The position numbers and the translations under genes were made by a program. Source: JBJXGE01 sp046154185 (GTDB lineage Bacteria; Planctomycetota; UBA8108; UBA1146; JAJFFE01). Taken from it: a stretch of 64,000 nucleotides of DNA. Under the pieces are notes generated by a model. The model saw only the letters and a program-made list of their open reading frames with translations, did not search any database and was not told the origin of the DNA. The stretch covers positions 1-64,000 of the forward strand of contig JBJXGE010000066.1 in assembly GCA_046154185.1 (NCBI GenBank). The letters are read 5' to 3'. This document shows, piece by piece, positions 11,701 through 19,367 of this stretch (position 1 is its first letter; each line of letters opens with the position of its first letter).

Positions 11701-11933
11701 TGGACTGCGAGCACGAGTTCGTCCGGGAGTGTTTCGCGCACATCGGCCGCAGCGAAAATACGCTCTTCGAACAATCGCTGCCGCAACAACTCGTACGCCT
11801 CTTGATAGTTGCCGGCGTTATAGAGCGCGAGCACCGCCGGCCGATCGGCGGGATCGGCGCTTTGACTCGCGGCCACGCCCAAAACTGTCCCGAACGCACC
11901 GACGAGTCCCACGAGCAGTCCAATGTGTTTCAT
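5793..11933 (-). CDS. Secreted bacterial alpha-2-macroglobulin with thioester
   Basis: A 2046-residue protein of the bacterial alpha-2-macroglobulin family, broad-spectrum protease traps of the cell envelope. A signal peptide starts at the ATG at 11933 (MKHIGLLVG, hydrophobic core to about residue 25, no lipobox Cys), so it is predicted to be soluble in the periplasm or exported. A macroglobulin MG2-like segment (DRPVYRPAQKVQMKFWV) lies near residue 650. A low-complexity Gly/Ala/Ser/Glu-rich stretch at about 1200-1275 is a good bait-region candidate. The thioester motif PYGCTEQ has Cys1505 and is followed by the alpha/alpha toroid and a C-terminal receptor-like domain. The usual partner penicillin-binding protein 1C is not adjacent. 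An upstream in-frame start at 12056 would put a 41-residue extension before the signal peptide and was rejected. Confidence 0.92.
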   Translation of the reverse strand: MKHIGLLVGLVGAFGTVLGVAASQSADPADRPAVLALYNAGNYQEAYELLRQRLFEERIFAAADVRETLPDELVLAVHCLAQLNRENERDAFLEAVAAKHEADWRVLAAVAGQYVSGNHHGFIISGVFQRGHHRGGTGDYVNAYLRDRARALQLLDAARTLLAARTLASDADKQSAGRFYFQYASIINSDQFGSWRLQALTDLTTLPDYEEGWHHYGNDGRAAPVDANNKAIVYRAPASFSAARNDGERWRWLLGEAESAGEGFLLESLLAQANFWQRQFGVETLAGYGFFGDGGDDADATKDGPYAVHTLGDDETIARLATGIQRFKLEPEFNPIRIYERVLALATQRESSTALIGLAVIHENRRQFPRAAEYWRRVAKTEAAYQARVEQIVGNWGRIEPTTTQPASRGATFDYRYRNGKEVRFSAYRVDVALLLDDMKTYLKSDPKEFDWSRVQLENIGYNIVSENQAKYVGDKVAEWTHALEPLPKHFDRVTTITTPLEQAGAYLVTANMKDGNRCHILLWVDDTIIVRKPLDGQTLYFVADAVSGQPIARANVEFFGYHVDTKDDRAHVKTGQFAEFTDANGLVTVTHGRQGRNHNWLAIARTEKGRLAFLGFDHVWYRSERERRYDAVRVFAISDRPVYRPAQKVQMKFWVARARYDLRGKSEFAGVSFGVVVQSPKNEKLLEQQLVADEFGGIAVDWTLPADATLGVYRMRVVGADARHLGGGDFRVEEYKKPEFEVTVTAPDKPVELGERIEATIAARYYFGSPVTEATVKYKVMRSSTTRRFCPVGAWDWLYGPGYWWFGYDYDWYPGWRSWGCDRIAPWWIGYSPAQPEVVAEGEVPIGSDGQVRVMIDTAVAKAIHGDTDHRYTITAEVVDASRRTIVGIGSVLVAREPFNVYVWLDRGHYRAGDTVRASMSASTPDSQPVEGSGKAQLFKIAYKNGVPEETAVESWPLATNAAGTAQLELTAAAPGQFRLSYSLTATSSGHTREGAIVFLVRGEGFDAADYRFNDLELVQDQREYKPGESVELVVNTEQRASTVLLFVRPANSVYPKPKVLKLSGKSVTETIAITKDDMPNFFVEALTISNGKVHTQMREIVVPPESRVHNVAVLPSAAEYKPGASGEVEVQLTDLNGEPITGDTVICMYDKSVDYIAGGSNVPMMRDVFWKWRRQHHIALAHSAQRSSWAIYGPRDVAMATIGLFGEIDAEESDGDSGRVERRARAAGSKSARGMPAPGSAAKSESLGVAGGFLEAGVLAADAEAPGGEAAGETELVAAEVRKEFADTALWVASLRTDARGIARVPVKLPENLTTWRVRVWSMAEGTRVGQGDAEVVTRKNLLLRLQAPRFFTQNDEVVLSANVHNYLSSQKRVQVALELDGETLEALGARRQTIDIEAGGAARVDWRVKVNKEGEAVVRMLALSDEESDAMEQRFPVHVHGADLLKSISGVLRPAQDAAAFQLEVPEARRVEETVLTVRFSPTLAAAMVDALPYLVDYPYGCTEQTLSRFLPAVLTQKTLLEMGIDLATIREKQANLNAQELGDPAVRAAQWKQWSRNPVFDADELTAMVKEGVRRLTDMQLSDGGWGWFSGFGERSSAHTTAYVVHGLTLALGNDVAIVPGVVEAGRAWLARYQDAQLVLLANAGKPPTVPQKASADNLDAFVHLVLVEGGMPNDAMRGYLYRDRTNLAVYAKAMLGIALDLTQRTEERDMLIRNIAQFEVQDDENQTMYLNLPDGYWWYWYGSEYEAHAYYLKLLSRVEPKGEKAARLVKYLLNNRKHGGRWHSTRDTAICVEAMAEFLRASGEDKPNMTVEVWLDGEKRKTVAITPENLFGIDNQFELRGSAVAGGARRLELRRTGAGPLYYNAYLRTFSLEEHIKREGLELKVNRKAYRLDPVEQTAQVSGDHGQVIEQRVEKFKRVELADGAELASGDLVEIELSIASKNDYEYVIFEDFKGAGFEPVDLRSGYNGNALRAYMELRDRKVCFFVHSLARGEHSVSYRLRAEIPGRFHALPAQGYAMYAPELRGNSDEIVLAIGERKRP

Positions 11934-12171
11934 GAGTGGAAGCGGAGTCCTTCCCGACGAAATGCGGGTTTGTGATGTGCAGTCTCTAATGAGGGCACGG
12001 AGCGACGCGTTCACCGCCGTCGTCACGCCTGACCACAGACCGAAGACGCGGCCCACGGGTTCCAGGACTTTATGCCCGACTTGGTGCCTACCATCCTCGA
12101 ATTCTCAGGACCGGGTCCGTGCTTCGTCTTAACAGGGCAACCCGGCGATCTCATTCGCTCTAAAGCACGAG

Positions 12172-14472
12172 TTAGGTCGACTGAATGACGAGCCTCGCTC
12201 CTCGTCCCGGCGTCAGTCGCGTTTCGGCATAGCCGCTGAGCACAAAGAGCATCCCCGTGATGTCATTCACCTGCACGGTGCGCCGACGCGCTTCGCGGAG
12301 TGCAAAGGCGACGGGCGCGCCGTCGAGTAGTTCCCGGTACAGTCGCGAAACGAGTTGCGCGCACACTTCGTCGCCCGGCGAGGCGATGCAGCCAAGAAAC
12401 GCGGAAACACCCGCGCGCATCGCCATGCCCGCGAAGCCGCGCACGGCCGGGGCGGTTCGATCCACGCCGGGCGGGTGCAGCTGATTGCGCGCGACGAATT
12501 CCCCTCGTTCGCTAAGACCAGGCAGGACAAAAGCCGTGTGGTGCGTCGAGAGCACGAGTAGCGCGGGCGGACGACGATTGAAAAGCGAACCCAGCTCCGA
12601 GGCGCCGACAATTCCATCCCAGAGATAGAGTTGCGATTCGTCGCGTGAAAACCACGCGTGGCCGGCGAAGTGGATAATGTCGTAGTCACCGGTTTCGACC
12701 TCGTGAATCAAGCGAGCGTAGGTCGCTTCGCCCTGCTCGAGGTGCGTGACGTGATTCTCGCCGGACGCCGCGCCGATGAGTTTCGCAACAGCCCGTGCTT
12801 CCTTCAGCGCTCCGGGCAACCGGTGGATAGACGCGCCGCTGCTATCGCCCGCATCGCCGACGACGAGCGCGCGCAGCGGCTGCGCCACGACGCGAAGTCC
12901 ACGGCCGCGATCCGAAACACCGACGGGCGCGCGGACCACGGCGTTGCGCAGACAAATCGGACTGCCATCGACGATCATCCATTCCCACGGCAAGATTTCC
13001 GACTCCGCGGAGCAAGCGATGCGAACGACGCTGCCGGCTCGCAACGCCGCGAGTCGGTGCTCGAGTTCATCAGGAAGAATGGCGCTGAGCGCGGCGCCGA
13101 CGGCGTTCACATCGGCGAGCGATGAAACGCCGAGCGGTTGTCCGATCACGCGGCCGAGCCGCTTCATGAAGTCCGGCCAAACCGGCCAAGCAGCGCCACC
13201 GGTCCAGTCGATTGCCGCAGTGTCACGACCACCGGCGGTTTGCAAACGGAGATCGAGCCGATCGGCGTCGGCGGTGATTTGGAGGCGCGCTGCCGTCAGC
13301 GGCTCGGGCACTCCGAGCGGTGCGCGTGGCGTCAATGCGGACGCCGATTTCTTGCCGCGCTTCACCAGCGCCGGCGCGACGGCAGCAGGTGCCGCAGCAC
13401 GGTCGGCGAGCGCTTTGAGGAGTTGGCCGACTTGCTCGTGCTGGCCGGGCGGATACGAGAAAACTTTCAGCTTCGCGGTGCGCCACAAGATTTCTTGCTC
13501 GGCCTGTTCAATGCCCGGCATGATCGCGTAGCGCGGCGGCACACTCTCTCGAAATGTTGTGAGCTGTTGATCGAACAGTAACCGGAAATTTGGATCGCTC
13601 AACGAGTACCCGACGAAGAGCACGGCGTGAGAAAGCAGAATCGCGTTGAGTACGGCTTGAAACGCCGGATTCGCGTGGATGACGCGCCGGTAGTCGTCCG
13701 CCGTGAAGATCAAGCTCTCCGGCTCGTCGAGCGTGCCATGCGCCTTGAGAATGAAAAACGCCCCGTCGAGCAGCAGCGTGCCTTGCTGGGCGAGTTCAGC
13801 ACCCGTTGGCGCCTTCGGCACGCCGCGTCCGCCCCACTTCGCAAAGGCGTCTTCGAGTAACCGATCGAAGTTCGTCGTCACGATGCAGGACCACGGCGTG
13901 CGGACGATATCGCGATGCGTTTCGGCGAGTCGCTCCTTGGACGTGAGCGCCCCGCGCAGCACCTCGAAAAAGCGCTCGTGCCCAAGCAACTCGCGGCAAT
14001 GGCTCGCAAGTTCTGGGAAACGCCGCGCCTCGGCCAGTGTGCGGTATTCAGCGAGCGTGAGCGATTCGTTCCGCACGAGGGTGATCAGCCGTTCGCGCCA
14101 CGCGCTCGTGATCACGCCTGAGTCTTCTTCTTGCCATTCCGTCAGCGCGTGCTCGCGCGTCGTGCCGTACCACCGGCGGACCCAGCGGGCGTAGCGCTTG
14201 CGACTCGTCTCGTCGCCGTCCCAATTGCAGCACAAGCTCTCGAGTTCGCTGAACGCCTTCCCCTCCACGGCCCACGGCAAGGTCGCCTTGACGATTCGTT
14301 CCAATAACACGCTCCACGTGGGCAGACCCGCGCCGACCGACAAACCCGCGCCGACGAACAGCGCGCAGCGACCGGCGCGGATGTAATTCACGAGCGCGGG
14401 TAGGTCCGGCGAATCGGCGATGCTAAAAGCTGCGGGTGGCTTCGCTTTCGATGGGCGCTTTCGGCGACTCAT
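12172..14472 (-). CDS. SIR2-like / CHAT domain fusion protein
   Basis: A 766-residue two-domain protein. The N-terminal part (about 25-330) is a SIR2-like domain: FVGAGLSVGAG at 39-49, TTNFDRL with Asn201, KAHGT with His245 and a terminal GYSLSDPNFR segment. SIR2 domains of this type in defence proteins are NADases using such Asn and His residues. The C-terminal part (about 580-760) is a CHAT (caspase-HetF-associated) domain with HFAGHAW (His605). The strand that normally carries the catalytic Cys reads VLSTHHTAF, with His644 where Cys is expected, so protease activity is doubtful. The start at 14472 (MSRRKR) was preferred to an upstream one at 14637 because the intervening 55 residues look untranslated. 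It lies about 6 kb from the caspase operon and is divergent from pepT. Confidence 0.88.
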   Translation of the reverse strand: MSRRKRPSKAKPPAAFSIADSPDLPALVNYIRAGRCALFVGAGLSVGAGLPTWSVLLERIVKATLPWAVEGKAFSELESLCCNWDGDETSRKRYARWVRRWYGTTREHALTEWQEEDSGVITSAWRERLITLVRNESLTLAEYRTLAEARRFPELASHCRELLGHERFFEVLRGALTSKERLAETHRDIVRTPWSCIVTTNFDRLLEDAFAKWGGRGVPKAPTGAELAQQGTLLLDGAFFILKAHGTLDEPESLIFTADDYRRVIHANPAFQAVLNAILLSHAVLFVGYSLSDPNFRLLFDQQLTTFRESVPPRYAIMPGIEQAEQEILWRTAKLKVFSYPPGQHEQVGQLLKALADRAAAPAAVAPALVKRGKKSASALTPRAPLGVPEPLTAARLQITADADRLDLRLQTAGGRDTAAIDWTGGAAWPVWPDFMKRLGRVIGQPLGVSSLADVNAVGAALSAILPDELEHRLAALRAGSVVRIACSAESEILPWEWMIVDGSPICLRNAVVRAPVGVSDRGRGLRVVAQPLRALVVGDAGDSSGASIHRLPGALKEARAVAKLIGAASGENHVTHLEQGEATYARLIHEVETGDYDIIHFAGHAWFSRDESQLYLWDGIVGASELGSLFNRRPPALLVLSTHHTAFVLPGLSERGEFVARNQLHPPGVDRTAPAVRGFAGMAMRAGVSAFLGCIASPGDEVCAQLVSRLYRELLDGAPVAFALREARRRTVQVNDITGMLFVLSGYAETRLTPGRGARLVIQST

Positions 14473-14747
14473 GCGAATTGAACCCGTCGCAACGGACGCT
14501 GCGAGGCGAAAGCACGCGCGTGATGCGTGGCTCGGGGTAGGTCCGACGATATCTCGATCTCGCGTAAGGTGATCACGGCCCAATCGTAGCTTGAGCCGAC
14601 GCAAGTCGTCTACTCGGAGCACGCACTCGTCAAACACGGAAGTCGGAGCTACTGCATGAGCGCTTGGCCACTTCCCGCCCGGCGCGTTATGCTCCGCACG
14701 GTCGCGCGCTTCGTTCGGCGCGCCGTGGAACCGGAAGGCGATTCTTC

Positions 14748-15995
14748 ATGCTGAATTCCGATGTGTTGGCGTTCGTGAAACAAGATGTGAGAGCGCGATT
14801 CCTGCGCTACGTGCAGATCTACACGACGTCGGACGACAAGTCGGAGACTTCCCCATCGACCGCGCGGCAGATGGACCTTTTGCGCCTCCTCGCCGAAGAA
14901 TGCCGCGGCCTTGGACTCGCCGACGTGCACTTGAGCGACAAGGGTTGCGTTTACGCGACGCTGCCGCCGAGTCCCGGTGTGAGTTGTCCCGCCTTTGGGC
15001 TGCTCGCGCACGTCGATACATCGCCCGAGCAACCAGGCGAAAACGTGAAGCCCGTGTGCCACGAAAACTGGGACGGCAAGCCGATCAAGTTTGCCGATGA
15101 CCCGACACTAACGCTCACGACCGCGGACTCGACGGAACTCGCGGACTTCGTTGGCGACACCATCATCACCGCGTCCGGTCTCACGCTGCTCGGCGCCGAC
15201 GACAAAGCCGGCGTCGCCGAAATCATGTCCGCGCTCACCACTCTGAAGCGCTTTCCGCAACTCCAGCACGGCAAGATCGTCGCGTGCTTCACGAGCGACG
15301 AAGAGATCGGCCGCGGCACGCGCGGCCTCGAACTCGAGCGCTTGCCGCAATACTGCTACACACTCGACGGCAGCTATCCGGGCGAACTCGAGCACGAGTG
15401 TTTCGATGCGTGGCGCGTCGACCTCGTGTTTCACGGCGTCGGGGTCCATCCCGGACTCGCCAAAGATAAACTGGTCAATGCCTCGACGTGCGCCGCGCGT
15501 TTCCTCGCGGAACTCCCCGAGCGCGAAACGCCCGAGCACACCGACGGTCGCGAGGGTTTTTTCTACGTGACCGCGATCCGCGGTGGCTGCGAGCGCGCCG
15601 AGGTGCATCTCATCGTGCGAGACTTCGAGATCGAGCACAATCGCGCGCGACTCGCGCGACTCGAAGAGCTACGCGTCGAGTTCGAACGGCGCTTTCCGCG
15701 CTTGCGCATCGAACTCGCAACACGTCACCAATACCAAAACATGCGCGACGTGCTCCTGCAGCATCCGCGAGTCACCGAGTTAGCCGAGCGCGCGATCCAG
15801 GATACGGGTCTCAAAGTGATTCATAAGTCCATTCGCGGCGGCACCGACGGCAGCGCGCTGAGTCAGCTCGGGCATCCGACTCCGAACATTTTCGCGGGTG
15901 GAATGATGTTCCATTCGCGCCGCGAGTGGGTCGCCGCGAGCGCGCTCAACAAGGCCGTCGAGACCATCGTGCATCTCGCGCGCCGTTGGATGTGA
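14748..15995 (+). CDS. pepT: Peptidase T (tripeptide aminopeptidase, M20B)
   Basis: A 415-residue cytosolic zinc aminopeptidase that removes the N-terminal residue from tripeptides, close to the usual 408-residue length. Metal and catalytic motifs of clan M20 are present: LLAHVDTSPE, LLGADDKAGVAEI, FTSDEEIGRG, the TLDGSYPGELEHE strand and the late IRGGTDGSALSQLG and IFAGGMMFHSRREW motifs. The start at 14748 (MLNSDVLAF) has GGAAGG 9 bases upstream; a longer in-frame reading from 14664 adds 28 unconserved-looking residues. It is divergent from the SIR2-CHAT gene and converges on the TerB-like gene, 16 bases apart. It appears to be an independent housekeeping gene. Confidence 0.93.
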   Translation: MLNSDVLAFVKQDVRARFLRYVQIYTTSDDKSETSPSTARQMDLLRLLAEECRGLGLADVHLSDKGCVYATLPPSPGVSCPAFGLLAHVDTSPEQPGENVKPVCHENWDGKPIKFADDPTLTLTTADSTELADFVGDTIITASGLTLLGADDKAGVAEIMSALTTLKRFPQLQHGKIVACFTSDEEIGRGTRGLELERLPQYCYTLDGSYPGELEHECFDAWRVDLVFHGVGVHPGLAKDKLVNASTCAARFLAELPERETPEHTDGREGFFYVTAIRGGCERAEVHLIVRDFEIEHNRARLARLEELRVEFERRFPRLRIELATRHQYQNMRDVLLQHPRVTELAERAIQDTGLKVIHKSIRGGTDGSALSQLGHPTPNIFAGGMMFHSRREWVAASALNKAVETIVHLARRWM

Positions 15996-16011
15996 TGCGC
16001 TCGCCGCGCAG

Positions 16012-16362
16012 TTACACGCCGTCGAGAGTAGAGCTGCGCTCTTTCAGCAATTGGCGAAAGAGCTCGAGGCTCGCGCGCTCTTCGGGATGGACGGTGGCGT
16101 CGGCGAGAATTGCGCCTTCGACCGTCGCCAGAAACTGCTTGCGGTGCTCCATAGGAACCGTCGTCGGATCGACTTCGTCCGGCGGTGGCGGAACTTCAAG
16201 CCATTCGAGCACATGCTTGCGCTCGACCTTGCTGAGGTCGAGCCGATCCATCACCTTCGCGACAAAGGCGCGCTCGGCCGCATGGACTCGCAGATCGGCC
16301 CAGACAAATGAGCAGACGAACTTCAGTAGTTGAAGCCGTTCCGCTCCGCTCAGGCGTTTCAT
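16012..16362 (-). CDS. TerB-like tellurite-resistance-domain protein
   Basis: A 116-residue all-helical protein resembling the TerB family: an N-terminal FVCSFVWADLRVHAAERAFVAKVMDRL helix pair and a second half (ILADATVHPEERASLELFRQLL) with the same D-x-x-x-H-x-x-E pattern, the duplicated acidic helix typical of TerB. The start at 16362 is set by a GGAAGGAG site just upstream; an in-frame start at 16443 was rejected. No ter operon partners are nearby, and the physiological role of lone TerB proteins is not known. Confidence 0.75.
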   Translation of the reverse strand: MKRLSGAERLQLLKFVCSFVWADLRVHAAERAFVAKVMDRLDLSKVERKHVLEWLEVPPPPDEVDPTTVPMEHRKQFLATVEGAILADATVHPEERASLELFRQLLKERSSTLDGV

Positions 16363-16515
16363 GCCCCGCTCCTTCCCCCTGCAATCGGGGCCGTTGACGT
16401 TCCCGAAGGACGCTTCGATCCAAGATCGCAGGTTGGACATCATGGTATCGAGTGCGGGGATGTGGGGCCAGAGCGCTCAAGTCGGCGGTTGTTGTGGAGG
16501 TTAGATCAGGAACCG

Positions 16516-17145
16516 ATGACGAACGACAAAAGCGCAGCGGCGAAGGCTCGGTCCGCGCGAACCCGCGTGCGACCCATCACTCCAAGCGATTGGAACGTCG
16601 TCGAGCAGTTGTTCGGCGCGCGCGGCGCGTGCGGCGGATGTTGGTGTATGTACTGGCGCGTGCGCGGCGGCAAGATCTGGGATGCGCAGAAAGGCGACGG
16701 CAACCGCCGCGCATTCAAGCAGCTCATCGAGCGCGGCGCCGTCACGGGCTCGATCGCGTTTTGCGGCGACGAGCCCGTGGGTTGGTGTTGCATCGGTCCC
16801 AAGCAGGATTTTCTGCGCCTCGCAAAGAGCCGCGTACTCGCGACCGATGCAGCGCCGCGCACGTGGGCCGTCACGTGTTTCTACATCCCGGCAAAGTGGC
16901 GGAACCGCGGCGTCGCGTCCGCGCTGCTCCGCGATGTCGTGAAACTCGCGCGCGCACGCGGCGCCGACGAACTCGAAGGCTATCCGATCGTCGCGTCACA
17001 AGGCGGCGACACGGCCATCCCGGCGGCGTTCGCGTGGACCGGTGTGCCAACGATCTTCGAACGCAATGGCTTCACGAGGATGACGCGCCCGGCGGGGATG
17101 CGGCCGATCTATCTGCGCCAATTGCGCCGGCGGGTGAATCGTTAG
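16516..17145 (+). CDS. GNAT-family N-acetyltransferase
   Basis: A 209-residue acetyltransferase of the GNAT superfamily. The N-terminal segment RPITPSDWNVVEQLFG is followed by a Cys-rich loop (CGGCWCMYWR, about residues 37-46) characteristic of one uncharacterised GNAT subfamily. The acetyl-CoA loop is predicted around PAKWRNRGVASALLRDVV (about 122-140), and FERNGFTRM is the usual beta-6/beta-7 segment. The start at 16516 has AGGA about 6 bases upstream. Substrate is unknown. It stands alone between convergent neighbours. Confidence 0.85.
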   Translation: MTNDKSAAAKARSARTRVRPITPSDWNVVEQLFGARGACGGCWCMYWRVRGGKIWDAQKGDGNRRAFKQLIERGAVTGSIAFCGDEPVGWCCIGPKQDFLRLAKSRVLATDAAPRTWAVTCFYIPAKWRNRGVASALLRDVVKLARARGADELEGYPIVASQGGDTAIPAAFAWTGVPTIFERNGFTRMTRPAGMRPIYLRQLRRRVNR

Positions 17146-17171
17146 CACGGAATTCATAGCGAGGGAGAGAA

Positions 17172-17966
17172 CTACTCGGCGGAACGCCAGGCGATTCGAC
17201 CACGACCCAACCGAACATCCGAAGCGACGTCGATGACGCAACCCGGACCCCGCTCCGACGCTTCGCTTCTGAGATCGAATACTTCGACGTGGAAATCACG
17301 AGTAAAAACCGGATGGCCCAGGTACGCGCCTATGCCGTCAATGGGCCCGCGAGCGACTCGATAGTGAGTCCAAAGCACAGCGATCTGGTTTCCACACGGT
17401 GACCAAGTCAGATCCTCAACATTCTCAAACTCTCTGCGTTTAGCTGCTCTGAATTCCTCATCAATCTTGGTCGCGGGAAAATTCCATGTGAAGAGCACTT
17501 CGTTTGTCGACACATCGAGAACCGCGAATCCGGTAGCGCCAAATGATCCGACTCTCGTGGTTCCGATCACGACTCTCGCCCCACTTTGGCTGAACGTGAC
17601 GGGTGCTCGGTAGCCGAGCGATGGATTCAAGGGTGAATCGGGCTGCGAAGTCGAAGACGGATACACGCGCACAAACTGCGGATTGACGAATCGATCAAAC
17701 TCCTTGATCCCGACAGTCAATTGTTGGTTCCAGACGACGCGCGAACTCTTATACGCCACGGTCTCAAGTGGTTCGAACTCTCCGGGCCCGTCTTGTTCCT
17801 GGATGCAGGTAGCGGAAATCCGATAGCGACGATAGCGGTCGCCGACCTTGCAGCCAACGTCGACTTCGATCACCCCAGCAATTGCCAAGTTCAACGATCG
17901 CGTGGGATTTTGTCGGCACGCTCCGCAGGCAACGATCAAGACTCCAACTAGAAGCGTTCGGAGCAT
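17172..17966 (-). CDS. Hypothetical lipoprotein
   Basis: A 264-residue protein with a short hydrophobic leader (LLVGVLIVACGAC) and two possible lipobox cysteines, Cys14 and Cys17, so it is probably a lipoprotein. The body is beta-rich with repeats of the type VTFSQSGARVVIG and LTWSPCGNQIAVLWT, which resemble blades of TolB/WD40-like propellers, but it is too short for a full propeller. I do not recognise a named family. By eye its codons are less GC-rich at third positions than the flanking genes, which may mean recent acquisition. Confidence 0.6.
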   Translation of the reverse strand: MLRTLLVGVLIVACGACRQNPTRSLNLAIAGVIEVDVGCKVGDRYRRYRISATCIQEQDGPGEFEPLETVAYKSSRVVWNQQLTVGIKEFDRFVNPQFVRVYPSSTSQPDSPLNPSLGYRAPVTFSQSGARVVIGTTRVGSFGATGFAVLDVSTNEVLFTWNFPATKIDEEFRAAKRREFENVEDLTWSPCGNQIAVLWTHYRVARGPIDGIGAYLGHPVFTRDFHVEVFDLRSEASERGPGCVIDVASDVRLGRGRIAWRSAE

Positions 17967-18099
17967 GTCGAGTCACCTCCGCCATTGGGTTTCCGACGTG
18001 TCCTGGCAATTTCAGAGCGTCAGTACAGCCGCGCACCGAAGCGATTGCAAGTTTCGCTCGTGGTGCGGTGAGCGCGGGCGTCCGCCGCTCCGTAGACCA

Positions 18100-19353
18100 C
18101 TACGACGTACGCTCCTCGATCACCACTTCGAGCATCGCCGTCGCCGTGCGGAGCGCGGCTTCGACCGCGGCGCTCGTTGGGGCGCGCGCGAAGATGAAGC
18201 CGAGATAGAGCGCGCCTTCCGGGAGCGCTTCGACCACTTGGCCCGTGTGCGCGGTGATTCTCACATCGACGATGTGCGGTGCCGCGCGCGCGCGATCGAC
18301 GCCATGCACTGCGCGCAATACCCCGTTCCGCGGCACGGGCAGCATCATCACCCCGGCGGCTTGCGACTCGCGCTCGTGCGCCGGCAGTGCGAGTCGCAGC
18401 GCGTTGCGGATGATCAATTCCTCGAGCGACACACCGAGGCCGAAGCGCAGCACGCGCGAGCAGAGACCGCCGATCGAGCGTGGCGCGATTTCGATGCACC
18501 ACAGTCGTTCGCCATCGCAGCGCAGCTCGGCGTGCACGGGTCCGTCGGCGAGTTCGCGCGCGGCGACCGCGCGCGCCGTCGCCGCGCGAATCCGGGCTTG
18601 CAGCTCCGCGGCTAACCGCGACGGTGTCACATAGATCGTCTCCGCGAACGTCGGCCCATCGAGCGGATCGGGCTTGTCGAAGATCGCGAGCACTTCCAGC
18701 ACGCCGTCGCGCACGAGTCCTTCGACGGCGACTTCCACGCCGGGCACGAATTCCTCGACCAGTAAGTCCGCCGCCGTTCGCACTTCGGCGCCGCCACTCT
18801 TGTCGTCGTCACGCGCCAGCAGCGCTCGCACGCACGCCACCGCCGCGACGAATTCCACCGCGTCATTCGCGCGCAGCACGCCTTGGCTCGCGGACCGCTC
18901 GAGTGGCTTCACGACGCACGGAAACGTCGTCGTCCGCGCCGCCGCGTTCGCGTCGTCACTTCCCCGCAGCAAGCTATAAGCGGGTTGCGCGACACCGTGC
19001 GCCGCGAGGCGCACGCGCAGCTTGTGCTTGTTGCGTGCGGCCTCGATCGCGGCCACCGAGTGATGCGGAAGTCCGAGCGCGTCCGCGATCCAGCCTGCCA
19101 CGGGCGCCGCTCGATCATCGACGCCGACCACCGCCGTGATCGGATGGCGCGCGTGAAACGCGAGCGCTTGTGTGCGCGCGCGCGCGCGGTCGCGAAAATC
19201 AATGACGATCAAATCGGCGGGATTCAGCGCGGCGACCGAACTCAACTCTTCCGACGCGACGGTGACGGCGACATTGAGCGCGCGCGCCGTCGCGATGAAA
19301 TCTTCCGCGCGATAAGTACTAGTGGGAACAACGAGGAGCACGCGCGCCGGCAT
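18100..19353 (-). CDS. ATP-grasp superfamily ligase/carboxylase-like protein
   Basis: A 417-residue ATP-grasp protein. The N-terminal Rossmann-like part (VLLVVPTSTYRAEDFI) is followed by the ATP-grasp B domain with FPCVVKPLERSASQGV (nucleotide-binding Lys, about 147-162), VEEFVPGVEVAVEG and the metal-binding segment VHAELRCDGERLWCIEIAPRSIGG. This layout resembles L-amino-acid ligases and biotin-carboxylase-like enzymes that make an acyl phosphate and join it to an amine. Substrate is unknown. It is the last gene of a minus-strand run with a 14-base gap to the DUF169 gene, and AAGAGGCG lies upstream of the ATG. Confidence 0.85.
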   Translation of the reverse strand: MPARVLLVVPTSTYRAEDFIATARALNVAVTVASEELSSVAALNPADLIVIDFRDRARARTQALAFHARHPITAVVGVDDRAAPVAGWIADALGLPHHSVAAIEAARNKHKLRVRLAAHGVAQPAYSLLRGSDDANAAARTTTFPCVVKPLERSASQGVLRANDAVEFVAAVACVRALLARDDDKSGGAEVRTAADLLVEEFVPGVEVAVEGLVRDGVLEVLAIFDKPDPLDGPTFAETIYVTPSRLAAELQARIRAATARAVAARELADGPVHAELRCDGERLWCIEIAPRSIGGLCSRVLRFGLGVSLEELIIRNALRLALPAHERESQAAGVMMLPVPRNGVLRAVHGVDRARAAPHIVDVRITAHTGQVVEALPEGALYLGFIFARAPTSAAVEAALRTATAMLEVVIEERTS

Positions 19354-19367
19354 GGCTGACGCGCCTC

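Noticed and set aside
12057..12171. Possible small gene upstream of the alpha-2-macroglobulin gene
   Set aside because: Short frames without ribosome sites; the stretch is more simply promoter sequence.
17760..17790. GGTTCGAACTC resembling a tRNA T-loop
   Set aside because: It lies inside the lipoprotein coding frame and no acceptor, D or anticodon stem can be drawn around it.
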